A stretch of DNA of 64,000 bases from Corticium candelabrum (Eukaryota > Porifera > Homoscleromorpha > Homosclerophorida > Plakinidae), in assembly GCF_963422355.1 (NCBI RefSeq), contig NC_085097.1, positions 838,501 through 902,500 of the forward strand, written 5' to 3'. The notes beneath the pieces were generated by a model. It saw only the letters and a list, made by a program, of their open reading frames with translations, ran no database searches and had not been told where the DNA came from. Position 1 is the first letter of the stretch. Every line of letters begins with the position of its first letter. Shown here piece after piece: positions 1 through 11,362 of the stretch. The position numbers were made by a program, and so were the translations under genes.

Positions 1-149
1 GGGTGAAAACCATAAATCACAACTGCTCTTGAGATATATGGTGCACATCTCTCGCAATATGTCTAATATATCTCTTTATGCTGGTCTGAGACAAGCCTTT
101 GGGCTAAAATTCAGTGGTATTGTCTCTTTGACGTGCTGACGGTTCAAGA

Positions 150-960
150 CTTCTACACAATTAAGGAGGAAATTCTTGAATAGTGGGTGAAAGCCATTTC
201 TCGTCGATTCTCAATCGATGTTCCCGTATCTTGCAAGAAGCCATGAAGAAATTTTACAGAGGAATGAGATCTCGCAGATGTCACAGTCTCCCTCTAATTT
301 AGAAGTGAAACAGAGCCATTCTCAATATGTCTGATGGTAAATTCCCAGGATAGGATAGTTGGCCAGCTGAAGTCTTTAAGGACGGCGGTAGTGGCTATTC
401 TTAAAATTAGGCACCTTTAACAGGGAGTGTTGGTGCCAAGAAAAAGTTCCCAAAAAAGAGTTTAAAGGTGCCAGCATAATCCATCTATAAAAGAAAAAAG
501 AAGACAAATCAGACTGCAAACAAATCATAGAGGAATTCCTTGTTGTTAGTGGCTGGGAAGATAATGGTTAGGCTCATCCTAGATCGGCTTACCGCCCACT
601 TATCAGAGAGTATACTACCAGAGTCTCAATGTGGGTTTTGTCCTTGTTGTGGAACAGTGGACATGGTTTTTGCTGCTTGTCAAATCCAAAAGAAGTGCAG
701 AGAGCAACAAATAGACCTACCTGTTCACCGTCTTTATTAACCTGGTGAAGGCTTTCAATTCTGTAGATTGTGAAAGTCTATTACACATCAAAGTTTGCCG
801 GAGAAGGTAGATTCATGATTGAAAAACATGCCAGAATTCTCCAAACAATTCTCAAAACAGTTGAGCTGAATGAAGTCTCGTGCCGTTGCAACTGCCAGCG
901 AACAGTGCTGTGGATGATTGTTCAGCAGATCTGAGACCGAGACTGCAAGGCGAATAGGCA
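150..960 (+). pseudogene. Non-LTR retrotransposon reverse transcriptase fragment (APE-type LINE)
   Basis: Conceptual translation resembles the central RT domain of RTE/CR1-like LINEs: a KNHRGI-like stretch, then LVAGKIMVRLILDRL, LPESQCGF, GTVDMVFAACQIQKKC and, after a stop, an INLVKAFNSVD segment where the first catalytic aspartate region would lie. The longest open piece is 540-740 (66 codons). Upstream and downstream parts read only with stops and frame changes, so the copy is dead and truncated at both ends. It is unrelated to the RLE-type LINEs that follow. Bases 1-149 show nothing I can name. Confidence 0.6.
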
Positions 961-994
961 GCATGGCCTGAGCCTAAAGACGTCAAATATAGAT

Positions 995-1336
995 TCATAT
1001 GTCAGAGTCAAATCTAACAAGTTGTTTCTCAACACAATTAGAAGGCACTGTCCCCAGCAGATGGTTAATTTTGCACCATACAACTTTTAGCAGATAAAGT
1101 TCCATCTGTAGGTCTTTTAGGTCGGGAAGAAAGTCTTGAAGACAGTGACCTTTGTCTATTTGTTTTGCAAGGAAGGTGTCAAAGAACCTATCAGATTCAT
1201 AAACAGGAGGCCTAGTAATTTGAGACCTTAAGCAGAATTCTGAATTTTGTTGAATTTCGGATGCATTGCCAGTAGGCCAAACACACTCATATTTGCTCAT
1301 GTTCAAAAGTAAACTGTGTGAGGGCTCATGGGCCAA
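995..1336 (-). pseudogene. Family A RLE-LINE fragment (RT thumb region)
   Basis: The 113-residue frame aligns by eye with the segment after the RT core in the better copy at 4082-6133: LLLNMSKYECVWPTGN matches LQLNMSKCEIFWPSGN, and KINHLLGTVP matches KLNHILRTVP. It covers only this short region and is opposite in strand to the neighbouring copy at 1421, so it is an independent truncated insertion or a rearranged piece. Confidence 0.6.
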
Positions 1337-1420
1337 CCAAAGATAGTTTGTTCAGGAAGGAAGAGGCTGCTGATCGAAGGTGTAGGCAATGTACCATCAT
1401 CTAAATGCCAAAGCTGAAGG

Positions 1421-3715
1421 TTGAGGGCAGGAGTCTGGTCTGATATCCCGTCAACGCAGCCCCTCTCTGTGTTTCTTCAGATGCTGTTCTTGCTTTTTTT
1501 GCAGAACTTCCATCAACAATCAAGTCCAGGGTTTTCAGGTCTGCATGTGGAGCACTTGCTAGAGGTAGTTGCTGGCACTTCTGTCCCTACAGCACAAGAT
1601 TGTCTTGATAGTCTGACCAAATGGGTGTGCTTAGCTCTGTAAGGTAACATGGATCCTAAGATCTCACCCTGGCTATCCGGTGAACCTCTATCGGCCCTCA
1701 CAAAGAAGAATGGCGGTGGTTTCAGGCCAATAGCTGTTGGAGAAGTCCTTCGTTGCCTAGTGAGCAAAGTTGCTTGTACTGCAGTTAAATCTAAGTTACC
1801 CGATCTTTTGTTACCACATGGACAGGTTGGTGTTGATTTGCTGGAGGTTTGGAAGCAGCTTTCCATTTGCTACAAAGTAATATCTGAACATGGTGATGAT
1901 CCCACGTTATGCTGTTAAAGATTGGTATGTGTAATGTGTTCAACAATTGTAATCAAAGCAGCTTCTCAGGCAAATCACTCTGACCTCCCTGAACTTTTGC
2001 TTGGGTTCAGTGGTATTATTGATTTGAAGATGAACTCAGATTCGAACATCATCTTTTAACGTTGTCATCTGGTGTACAGCAAGAAGACCCTTTGGGTCCT
2101 CTATTGTTTCTCTAGTTGTTGTAGATCATCTGAAACACAACGGTTCAGTCTGATGGCTTGCTTCAGTTATGGTATCTGGATAATGGCACCTTTTTGGGTC
2201 AACGACCTGCCTTCATGTCATTACTGAGTGATATCAATTTCAAAGGGCCTGTTGGTCTAATAGTTAATTACTCCAAATGCGAAATATTTTGGCCAACTGG
2301 TGATCGAGCATGTCCAGAATTTCCACCAGAAATAAAGCGTTATATGTCAGTCAACCGGAGGAGCTGATTTTTGGATGTCCTCTCTATTGTTCAGCTGAAC
2401 TCTTTCATTCTTCTTTGCAAACCCATTGATAACATTTGACTTGTCAGGAACATTTTTCAGACCTTGCAAACCCTCAAGTTGAACTACATCTGCTGAGATC
2501 TTGTCTGGCATTGTACAATATCAATCATTTGCTCAAGATGGTTACTCTGGATATGTCTCATGACCAGTTACTTCGATTCGATGTGGGATTACAAAGCTGT
2601 CTTGGTATTATTATTGCCACATTTCTCTCTGATTCAACTTGGCTGCAAGTTATGCTTCCCATTCACTTGGTTGGATTAGATTTGCAAGAGTCCCGGAGAA
2701 CTGCTGCAGTTGCTTTGCTTGGTAGCTGTAATGCAGTACGATTCCTTTCTGCAAGATTATTGAAACAATGATGAGTCAGGCCATTGTAGCGTAGAGTAGT
2801 CATGTGATGTCATAGATTATGAGTATGCGCAATAGAGTAATACGTAGAATACAAATAGACATTACAGCCATCACCAGTGATTCTTCAAAGATGTTGTTGT
2901 TTCCTGGTGAGTCCATTGCTCAGACCATCTTCGCTTAATTCTTCCTCAGAACGCTGACAATTTTAAACAGTTTTTCCACTTGTCAGTGGTTACAAGTCCT
3001 TCTTGTCTCTGTTTTGCAATCTTTGAACCTAGGCAACTACTGTCTTTGTAACTGAGCTTGGTTGAACACGATCTCAGCACAGCACTCACGAGCACGGCTA
3101 GGGCAGTACTAACTCTTCACTCTGTCTTGCCATGCCTTCTCAAGTCTCTGTTATGGCAATACGTTTTTGGCTAGGAATTTTTTTCCCTACTACGCAAACT
3201 CACCGATGCACGTGTGGTCACGTTTAGACACATATGGTAACCATCTATTGGGCTGCTGCCTTCCTAACTTGTGATCATGAAGGCATGATGCTCTATGCGA
3301 CACCTTGTTTCATGCTCTTACTACTGACAATTCCAACTGTTGACGTGAACAAGGATGCAGCAGTCTTAACCTGTCAATACCTGGTGATATCTTCCACCCA
3401 GATTTTGATCAGGGACTGCCTACCTACTTTGTTCTGTCTGTCTGGAATTCGTTACAACCAAGCTACATTGTCCAAGCAGCAACTTGTGCAGGAAAAGCAG
3501 CTGAGGCCTATGAGATAGAACAAGACATCTGACACAATGCTTTGGTGTCAGCTGCAGGATGTGTTTTCCATCCTCTCATTGTTGAATCTTCATGGTCAGC
3601 TCACAGCTTGAAAATTATGATCATTGTGAGAACATTGACTTTTCACAATGACTTAACTTTTAGTCAGACAGTTACTTACACCAACAGCTATCTTGCCAGT
3701 TATGGCACTACAATG
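1421..3715 (+). pseudogene. Degenerate family A RLE-LINE copy
   Basis: A chain of short frames follows the family A order: the FSGLHVEHLLE region, PWLSGEPLSALTKK, FRPIAVGEVLR, DLLLPHGQVGV, GVQQEDPLGPLLF, LWYLDNG (the YxDD catalytic motif with the second Asp lost), CEIFWPTGD, then a decayed endonuclease region with HRCTCGHV and a remnant of the KRHDALC block near 3290. Stops and frameshifts interrupt it at about 1640, 1916, 2367 and 2770. Length matches RT through C-terminus, with the N-terminal zinc-finger part missing. Non-functional. Confidence 0.7.
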
Positions 3716-3947
3716 CTATGACATGTCCAGTCCAGCAGAACTGACATCTTATGATGTAATATTGTGTGCCACTCATTTTGCAACGTGAAAGAACTTCTGT
3801 ATTTGCTATCATGTCTTGCCACTTAATTCCACAAATACGCCGTAGGCAGCACGTTTGGAAGCTGTCAAGTTTCTTCAGGTTATGATTTAGCAGAGTCCAA
3901 GTCTCACATCCATAGAGGAAAATTGACAAGGCAACAGCTCTATACAC
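3708..3947 (-). pseudogene. C-terminal RT fragment of an APE-type LINE
   Basis: The 79-residue frame contains LSIFLYGCETWTL, LDSFQTCCLRRICGIKWQD and NTEVLSR, the hallmark post-RT region of RTE/CR1-like LINE polyproteins. It is opposite in strand to the family A copies around it and truncated on both sides. Confidence 0.65.
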
Positions 3948-4055
3948 TGGTAGTTTGTTTTTCGACTGATTTCATGACGTTTCCAAACCTAGTTTCAAAC
4001 TTTCTGAAGATTGAACTTGCTTTTGATATTCTGCACAATATACGTATATACTTCA

Positions 4056-4081
4056 ATATATATATATATATATATATATAT
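4056..4081. repeat. (TA)n microsatellite at 5' junction of a family A copy
   Basis: An uninterrupted alternating AT run ends exactly where retrotransposon coding homology begins at 4082. Confidence 0.9.
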
Positions 4082-6133
4082 GCCCCACTAACAGCTTTAT
4101 ACAAGAAGCAGGAAGGTGGAGGTATAAGGCCAATTGCCGTGGGAGAAACACTTCGTTGGTTGATTGGTCGTGTATGCTGTTCAGCCGTGAAATCTAAGCT
4201 TCCAGATATTTTCTTGCCATATGGCCAGGTAGGTGTGGGCATCCCAGGTGGTCTCGAGGCAGCGGTACATTCACTTTCCAGCTTTATTGACACTTTTGGA
4301 GATGATCCCAACTTATGCTGCCTCAAACTGGATATGTCCAATGCTTTCAACAATTGTGACCGTACTACTTTTCTGCGACGTCTTCACAGAGAGCTTCCTG
4401 AGCTTTTTGGATGGGTGCAGTGGAGCTATCACAAACCCGCAGAACTTCGTTTTGGCAACCGAAAACTCACTTCTTCTACTGGTGTTCAGCAAGGCGACCC
4501 TCTGGGTCCTTTGCTTTTTTCCTTGGTCATTCTAGATTTAGTTGATGAAATTGGGCCATTAAATGACATCAACTTAAAGTTGTGGTACCTAGATGATGGA
4601 AATTTTGTTGGACATCGTTGCAAGGTAGCTTCACTCCTAGAGCAGATGAAATCTAAAGGGTCTAGATATGGTCTTCAGCTGAACATGTCCAAGTGTGAGA
4701 TATTCTGGCCTTCTGGAAACCAGTCCTTTCCGGAATTTCCGTCAGATGTGGAACGCGTTGTCGACACAAAGGGTGGTGCTGATTTTCTGGGCTCTCCTCT
4801 CTGGGGATCTGAGGTCTTTTTCAATACTAGCCTTTCAACTCGTATTGACAAAATCTGGGAAAGTCAACAACGCCTGCAAGATATTGAAGATCCTCAGGTA
4901 GAATTACTTTTACTGAGATCATGTCTGTCTTTGTGCAAACTAAACCACATACTCAGGACGGTTCCACCTGACAAAGTCCTTGGCCAACTTCAACCTTTTG
5001 ACATCAACTTACGGAAGACTCTGGAATCAATAGTAGATTGTTCCTTATCAGAAAGCTCATGGCAACAAGCTACACTCCCCACTCGCCTGGGGGGCTTGGG
5101 TTTGAGGGAAGCTTCTCGATGTCACCCCGCAGCCTATCTTTCCAGTTGTAACTCTTCTCGTCACTTGGCATCTTACCTTCTATCCATGAGCAGCCAGTGG
5201 AACATGTCATATTCCGATGAGGGCCAGGCGAGTGTGTTTCCAGGGGAGTCTACGGCCCAAGATTTTTTGCAACTCCTTTTACCAGATAACAACCACAAAA
5301 TTGATTCCACCAGTCAGCATCAGTTGCAACTTCGGTTGGACTCTGCTTTATGGTCTTCACTCAAAGAATCGGCGAGCATAAGGGATCGAGCTCGACTGAA
5401 TACCATTTCTGGTCAACACACTGGGGCATGGCTACGGGCAATACCGAACCCGAATCTCGGCCTTTCCATGCCCAAAAGAGAGTTTAGTGTGGCACTACGG
5501 ATATGGTTGGGTATCCCCATTTTCCCTTCCCCAAACTCCAAACGCTGCCCTTGTGGTAACATTATTGATAAGTTTGGTGACCATCTATTGGGATGTAATC
5601 AAGGACAGAGTTTGACAACGAAACGTCATGATGCTCTATGCGAAGTGGTGTACAACGCACTGCTTACAGATGATTCTCGTTGTCGTCGGGAGGCAAGATG
5701 TAGCAGTAGCAACCAAACAAGACCAGGAGATGTTTATCATCCAGATTTCGAGCGCGGTTTGCCTGCCTACTTTGACTTATCGGTACGAAGTTCCTTACAA
5801 CCGTCTTTTCTCACTCAAGCAGCAAGTCATCCAGGTGCAGCATCTGATGCAGGAGAGATGGAAAAGGACGAACGACATCACCTGAATGTGTCCAGCACAG
5901 GCAGCCTTTTTCATCCGCTAGTAGTAGAGACTCTGGGTCTCTGGACAGCTGCTAGCCTTCAAGTGCTTAAGATCATAGCACGTAGAGCTTCGTTTAAACA
6001 TAATGTTTCAATTAGCCAGTCTGTTTGTCATTTTCATCAGCAACTCTCTACTAGACTGTGGTGTAGCAACGCTAAAATGATACTAGCTAGATGTAGTTTA
6101 GATGGTACTGCTAGTCCCCTATGGGACCTATAA
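4082..6133 (+). CDS. Family A RT-endonuclease, 5'-truncated LINE copy with long open frame
   Basis: The frame is open from 3923, but homology to other family A copies starts at codon 4082, directly after (TA)n. Order: IRPIAVGETLR, DIFLPYGQVGV, CLKLDMSNAFNNCD (first catalytic Asp), GVQQGDPLGPLLF, LKLWYLDDGNF (YxDD pair), a linker of about 250 residues, then the endonuclease half: CPCG-x6-FGDHLLGC zinc-knuckle-like cluster, KRHDALCEVV, RPGDVYHPDF followed 13 residues later by FDLSV, and PLVVETLGLW. This fits the PD-(D/E)xK restriction-like endonuclease of R2/R4/CRE-type LINEs. The N-terminal zinc finger is missing, but no stop interrupts the remaining ~680 codons. It ends just before a (TA)n/A-rich tail at 6137. 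Probably a recent 5'-truncated insertion; not autonomous. Confidence 0.8.
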   Translation, partial: APLTALYKKQEGGGIRPIAVGETLRWLIGRVCCSAVKSKLPDIFLPYGQVGVGIPGGLEAAVHSLSSFIDTFGDDPNLCCLKLDMSNAFNNCDRTTFLRRLHRELPELFGWVQWSYHKPAELRFGNRKLTSSTGVQQGDPLGPLLFSLVILDLVDEIGPLNDINLKLWYLDDGNFVGHRCKVASLLEQMKSKGSRYGLQLNMSKCEIFWPSGNQSFPEFPSDVERVVDTKGGADFLGSPLWGSEVFFNTSLSTRIDKIWESQQRLQDIEDPQVELLLLRSCLSLCKLNHILRTVPPDKVLGQLQPFDINLRKTLESIVDCSLSESSWQQATLPTRLGGLGLREASRCHPAAYLSSCNSSRHLASYLLSMSSQWNMSYSDEGQASVFPGESTAQDFLQLLLPDNNHKIDSTSQHQLQLRLDSALWSSLKESASIRDRARLNTISGQHTGAWLRAIPNPNLGLSMPKREFSVALRIWLGIPIFPSPNSKRCPCGNIIDKFGDHLLGCNQGQSLTTKRHDALCEVVYNALLTDDSRCRREARCSSSNQTRPGDVYHPDFERGLPAYFDLSVRSSLQPSFLTQAASHPGAASDAGEMEKDERHHLNVSSTGSLFHPLVVETLGLWTAASLQVLKIIARRASFKHNVSISQSVCHFHQQLSTRLWCSNAKMILARCSLDGTASPLWDL

Positions 6134-6136
6134 TAA

Positions 6137-6159
6137 TATATATATATATATAAAAAAAA

Positions 6160-6193
<34 letters not shown>

Positions 6194-6194
6194 C
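6137..6194. repeat. (TA)n - A(n) - (TA)n tract at 3' end of family A copy
   Basis: Alternating TA, about 25 consecutive A, then alternating TA again, starting within a few bases of the element's stop codon. Confidence 0.9.
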
Positions 6195-6406
6195 AATATA
6201 TTATATTTTGATGTCATGCCTAATGCATGCCTACACATAAACATTTAACTATTTCCAACAACTGTGTCTCTACTATTTAGTGCTAAGCGTTCTAAAATTA
6301 GTTTAGCCTTAAAAAGCCAAAGCTTGACAGAGAGCTGTTCATAAAGAAACATTAGCGTTCTACTAACAGTTTGACAACGATGAAATGCCATCTTCCTTGC
6401 TATTAT

Positions 6407-6407
<1 letters not shown>
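6195..6407. other. Unassigned spacer
   Basis: AT-rich sequence between two family A insertions with no recognisable gene or repeat. Confidence 0.5.

Positions 6408-6443
<36 letters not shown>
6408..6443. repeat. (TA)n microsatellite
   Basis: Alternating TA run directly upstream of another family A 3' fragment. Confidence 0.9.
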
Positions 6444-6446
<3 letters not shown>

Positions 6447-6667
6447 AATCATTTGGGTCATGTTCGGATGTCAGCTTGGATACATTGAAGACTATAGCAT
6501 CTAAAACTGTTTCTGTTAATACTATTTCTTTTAGTCAGTCTTTAAATAATTTGTTGCAGCAATTGTCAGTAAAGTTGTGGTCGTATAATGCACGCATGAT
6601 TCTCAGTAGACTGTTGTTAGACAATAATGACAGTAATTTTAGTTCATGGGATTTGCCTGTGTCGTAG
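6444..6667 (+). pseudogene. Family A LINE 3'-terminal fragment
   Basis: The last ~70 codons of the family A ORF: SLDTLKTIASKT, SFSQSLNNLLQQLSVKLW, YNARMILSRLLLD and a terminal SWDLPVS, matching the ends of the copies at 4082 and 12460. It begins immediately after (TA)n, so this is a severe 5' truncation at the same microsatellite type. Confidence 0.75.
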
Positions 6668-6688
6668 ATTTGTTGTATTGAAATATAC

Positions 6689-6833
6689 TCTCTCTCTTTC
6701 TCTCTCCCTCCCTCCCTCCCTCCCTCCCTCCCTCCCTCCCTCCCTCCCTCCCTCCCTCCCTCCCTCCCTCCCTCCCTCCCTCCCTCCCTCCCTCCCTCCC
6801 TCCCTCCCTCCCTCCCTCCCTCCCTCCCTCCCT

Positions 6834-6913
<80 letters not shown>
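6689..6913. repeat. Compound microsatellite (CT)n-(CCCT)n-(CT)n-(TA)n
   Basis: About 15 bp of CT-rich sequence, then roughly 135 bp of uninterrupted CCCT units (6704-6840), then (TC)n to 6873 and (TA)n to 6913. The complementary strand is (AGGG)n, a run of G triplets able to form many stacked G-quadruplexes. Confidence 0.95.
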
Positions 6914-6915
<2 letters not shown>

Positions 6916-6959
6916 CGTCATTTTTCAGGCTATTTTGCCTGAAAACAAGTATGTGAAAG

Positions 6960-7443
6960 AGAGCAACAGTGCTCCAGTTGTGATGCCAGTCGTCTGGGTG
7001 ATACTTTTCACTCTGAATTTTTAGAGGGCCGAGCTACATACTTTGACATCATGGTGGAGCAATAGTTTACAGCCTTTGCATATCATCAGTGCCGCTGTTA
7101 ATTAAGTAATTAAAGCAGGTGCTGCAGCAGAACATGCTGAAGCCAGGAAAGATGATCGTCGTGAGGCCAGAGTAATGGCAGTGGGAGGAGAGCTTTACCC
7201 GCTTGGTGTTGAGAGTTACGGCTTTTGGACTCCTGCAAGTTTACAAACAGTAAAGTTAATCTGCTCAAGAGTGTCCACTGTAACAAGTTACTCATTTTCA
7301 CAGACGCAGAGGAACCTGATGCAACAACTCTCAATAAACTGTGGGTGTATAATGGTAGAATGATTTATCAAAGGTTACTAGTAGATACTGTTGAGATTTT
7401 TCATGGGATCAACTTTCAGATAGCAAATAATATGATTCTGTAA
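6960..7443 (+). pseudogene. Family A LINE endonuclease/C-terminal fragment
   Basis: Frames with stops encode GDTFHSEFLEGRATYFDIMV (the RLE catalytic region), then after frame changes LYPLGVESYGFWTPASLQTVKLI and a decayed C-terminus ending near 7443. It is flanked by (TA)n upstream (6874-6913) and TA/TCTA-rich sequence downstream (7444-7488), as for other family A copies. Confidence 0.65.
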
Positions 7444-7488
7444 TATATATCTATATATATATATATCTATATATATATCTATCTATTA
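7444..7488. repeat. (TA)n/(TATC)n tract
   Basis: Interspersed TATA and TATC units immediately 3' of the plus-strand family A fragment and 3' of the next, minus-strand fragment. Two oppositely oriented insertions therefore share one microsatellite. Confidence 0.85.
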
Positions 7489-7745
7489 ATTTTATTGAAC
7501 AACTAATAGCATACAGGGAAGTCCCAACTTAAAACATTATCTACCTCCGCAAGCATGCGGCTAGAAATCATTCCAACGTTATATAACCATAATTTTACAC
7601 AGTTCCTCTAGCAAGTTCTTTAAAGCTTTCCAGAAAGGAACAGCTAGTACAGCACAAACTTTAGAAGATATAGATTTTAAAGTTTCTAGGCTATCTGGTG
7701 ACCATAAACCAAGCGACTCCACCACCAAGGGGTAGAAGACCCCGC
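7489..7745 (-). pseudogene. Family A LINE 3'-terminal fragment (reverse)
   Basis: Reverse-strand translation gives FYPLVVESLGLWSPDSLETLKS followed by a decayed C-terminus; this is the conserved last ~80 codons of family A. It lies between the TA/TCTA tract and the 3' untranslated region of the longer reverse copy. Confidence 0.6.
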
Positions 7746-7857
7746 TTGCAGATGTTTTTATTTTTTGTTTTTTTATTTTTATTTTTTATTATTTGTATAT
7801 ATAATACAGATAACACAGATAACACATATCTGCCCTAAGGGCGGAAGCACGAAGAGT

Positions 7858-10800
7858 CTAAGTCGCAATATTGCAATAATTAGGTAGATAGTCAACAATC
7901 ATGAGGTCCAATCTGTCACTAATCATTCTTGAGTTATACTGCCACGAACGAGCAGATAACTGTTCATGAAATTGCCTGGAAGCTTTGCTCAGAGACAAGC
8001 CAGATGATAGAAGAGACTTCTTTATGATTGATCTCAATACCTCCAGACTATGTGCAGCCCACACTTCGTATGATTCCACCACAAGAGGGTAAAACAAACA
8101 ACCATACCTTGAAACGTTAGCATGATGGCGTTCATCTTTGTCCACTTCCCTAGCCTCAGCAGCAGCACCAGCTTTTATGGCAGCATTAATAAGGTGAGAG
8201 GGAGTGAACGAATTCTTCATGGAAATGTCAAAATAAGCAGCCTTGCCTAGGGAAAAGTCGGGATGGAAAACGTCACCTGGTCTTGTCATAGAATGAGAGG
8301 AACAGCATTGTTCTCGACGTACATTGGAGTTGTCTGAGAGCAACCAGTGGAAGATGATGTCACATAAGGCATCATGTCGCTTAATACGAAGAGGACCACA
8401 GCCAAGAGCATGGTCACCAAAAATGTCCAATTCATGACCGCACACACAACGGACTGAGTGTGGGGGTGTTGGAAAAACCGGAATTCCCAAATGCAAACGC
8501 AAAGAAGTCACAAATTCACGTGGAGACATGGCCAGGCCTAGACTTGAGTTGGGGATTACCCTCAACCAAGCCCCCGCATGAGGATATGCAACAGCATTGA
8601 AACGTGCCTGTTCTCGCAGACTAACAAAGCTGACTTTAATGCTGGATCTCAAAGCATCATCCAGAGCCTTCTGGAAGGAATGTTGTTTAGAAGAAACAGA
8701 GGACGAGACAAAACTAGGTGTTGAAAGACTTGCAAGTTGTTGCCGACATTGCACTTTACCAGGGAAAAAGGAAGAATGCTGAGTCCAATCATTTTTTCTT
8801 CATGTACCGGCATGAACGCTGAGTCGTTAAGAAGACGGAGAGACAACTGCCGAGAAGAGTTGCAGCTGCCAACGAAAGCTGCAGATGAAGATCTAGAGGC
8901 CTCACGAAGACCTAGACCACCCAAACAAACTGGAAGAGTTGCCTGTTTCCATGTCAGGTCAGAGACCGAAGAAGAGGATAAAGCCTCTAAACTGTGATGA
9001 AGACCACTGTCAAACTGCATCAATACATCATTGATCTTGAAGCCAGGAACCGTTCTAATGATGTGATTCAGCTTGCAAAGGCTCAAACAGCTGCGGAGAA
9101 GATGAAGCTCCACCTGAGGATCCTCTAAAAGGGTCAAACGGTCCTGCCAATCCAAAATCTTGTCCACTCGTTGGGAAACAAACTCAGTAACATATGAGGA
9201 AGATCCATATACAGGACAACCAAGGAAGTCAGCCCCACCATTAACCTGAACACTGCGCTGAATTTCAGTAGCAAATTTGGAGAAATTCTGATCTCCAGAG
9301 GGCCAAAAGACCTCGCATTTGTTTAAATTGATATGAAGACCAAAGGAGGGACCCTTTGATAACAAGACATCCAAGAGACAAGCAACTGAAGCCCGCTGGC
9401 CAAGGAAAGAGCCATCATCCGAATACTATAACTTCAGCTTCAAATCTGGCAATGGACCCAGGTCATCCATAAACTCCATAAAAACGAGGGAGAATAGTAG
9501 GGGATCAAGGGGATCCCCTTGTTGCACTCCTGCAGATGACTTGATCCAAGAATTCCCAAAAAAATGCAACATGCCTTCACAATGGTAATACCACGAGGAC
9601 CATCCAAATGAGGCTGGGAACTCTTTACGTAGACGACTCAACAAGAAGCTTGAGAGCATTTGTTAAAGGCATTTGTCATATCAATTTTCAGGCAACACAA
9701 GTTGGGATCAGATCCATATCGAGCAATACAAGCTGACAGTGTGTGCACAGCAGCGTCTAAACCTCCTGGGACAATGACACCAACCTGGCCATAAGACAAA
9801 AACGTGTCAGGTAAGTCCTCTTTCACAGCAGGACAGCACAGACGGCTGACAAGTCGACGTAGGACCTCACCGACAGCTATAGGGTGGACACTACCATGCT
9901 TCTTCAATAGAGCAGTGAGACGTGCTCCACATAACCAAGGGGCTATCCTAGGGTCAGCACGACCAGACAAAAGAAAATTTGCCAAACAGGTCAAGTTGTT
10001 CAAACACTGCTTGGCTGAAGGATTTGTAGTACCAAGAATAGCATCAAACAAATGCTGAGAATTCAGTTGAGAAGCACCAGGGCTGGATGCACGAGGAAAA
10101 GCTTGAAGTGAAGCCAGAACTGAATCCATACTGACAGATAGTGAAGAGGGATATCACCAGAAACAGTTGGCAGACATACTCAGGGTGGTGTTGATAGATT
10201 TCTTCAAGAACCTTGCTGTCATGAGGGCTGACTGTACCCAGAGAGCCAAGGCACAGCATGGCATCTCTGTAACGACCTTCTCTGGCATAAGCAAGCGCCC
10301 ATTTTTGATTAATGTGATCTACAGGCGAAGACTTGCAATTAGAAGACTGTTTACAATCAGCATCCAGTCTAGCCTCAAACCAAAGAGACTGAATATCACC
10401 AGAAGTCCATCGTTCTAGACGGGATAATAACAAGGATTTGACAACAACACGTTTCTTCCGTCCACCTCTTGTTGGGCATCTCAAAACAGCTTTAGGCAAC
10501 GTGTGAAGACGAGCATAGCCCCATAAACCATGATATGTGGCATTCCTGAATTCTGTGGCAAGAACTTTCGCAAGAACAGGACGAACCGAGCGTGGAATAT
10601 GGCCAATAGTCTTGACTTGTAGCAGAGAAACCTCTTGCATCAAAGACTCAAACAAGACAGCCTCCAGGTGAACGGGACACACAAGGCTGCATGCTGCCTT
10701 GATTGCTTCAGGAACTGGGTCTTCAAAATGGCTGATCTGATTAGTGAAAGGACAAGATGAGGAACCTGAGAAGGCACCAGACGCTGATTCACCAGCTACA

Positions 10801-11117
10801 GAATGAGGTGAAGTAACGTCTGTAGGCGCGCTAGCCAGATCATGGGTGGACGCCATTCTGGAGAGCCAGGAAGACAGAATAGGATCTACCATCAAACCAC
10901 CACATCTAGGGCGACCAGGGCCTTGAGACCGACGACAGACTTTCCAATGGGCAGAATAGGCGAAGCCACATTCAGAACAGAGACGCCGTTTGTGAGCAGA
11001 CAAAAAGGATGCAGATGGGAAACGAGAGCAAGAGACGTGTTCCAACTTGATATGTTGCCAAAGGGAGTTGCTGTTGGCGTACGAACAATGGCATAAGGGG
11101 CAAGAGCAACTCTCCAA
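7858..11117 (-). pseudogene. Longest family A RLE-LINE copy: zinc finger, RT and restriction-like endonuclease
   Basis: The only copy in the window that keeps the N-terminal part. The first frame (11117-10044) starts with CPLCHCSYANSNSLWQHIKLEH, a C2H2-type finger, then a second Cys/His cluster (RRLCSECGFAYSAHWKVC). After frameshifts come SPGASQLNSQHLFDAI, PIAVGEVLRRLVSR and LPDTFLSYGQVGV (10129-9638), GVQQGDPLDPLLFSLV (9659-9426), the linker (9374-8649) and the endonuclease (8754-7858) with VCGHELDIFGDHALGC, KRHDALCDII, RPGDVFHPDF-x9-FDISMK and FYPLVVES. The YxDD region near 9420 is frame-broken. At least four frame changes make it inactive. This domain order is that of single-ORF RLE LINEs (R2/R4/NeSL-like), with the clade not determined here. 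7746-7857 is T-rich 3' UTR. Confidence 0.8.
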
Positions 11118-11304
11118 CTCTGACTCACAGGTGAGTGCAGAATGGACATCACGACGCTGGCAGCTAACTGTACCCCTATCCGCATCATCATCATCACTGT
11201 CAACTTAACCAACTTGCTGGACATATTGCTAGAAGCCAAGAAAACGAAGGAAACCGCAGACCAAATTCAAGAGATGGGCGCCGCCATTGCAAGGTCCTGT
11301 ATAT

Positions 11305-11362
11305 GTACGAGATATATATCCCGGGATATATCCTGGGATATATATATATATATATCCCGGAT
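11305..11362. repeat. TA-rich tract with CCCGGG palindromes at 5' end of family A copy
   Basis: ATATAT-CCCGGG-ATATAT is a perfect 18-bp palindrome at 11314-11331, followed by (TA)n and a second ATATCCCGG. It lies about 200 bp upstream of the reverse-strand ORF start and matches the TA-microsatellite context of the other copies. Confidence 0.7.

Noticed and set aside
3923..4081. N-terminal extension of the family A frame
   Set aside because: The open frame happens to run back through the (TA)n into unrelated LINE sequence. Homology to other copies begins only at 4082.
6535..6956. Frames rich in GGRE or PPSL repeats
   Set aside because: Translations of the (CCCT)n/(CT)n/(TA)n microsatellite.
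9804..11096. Plus-strand frames opposite the long family A copy
   Set aside because: Antisense shadows of the retrotransposon coding strand.
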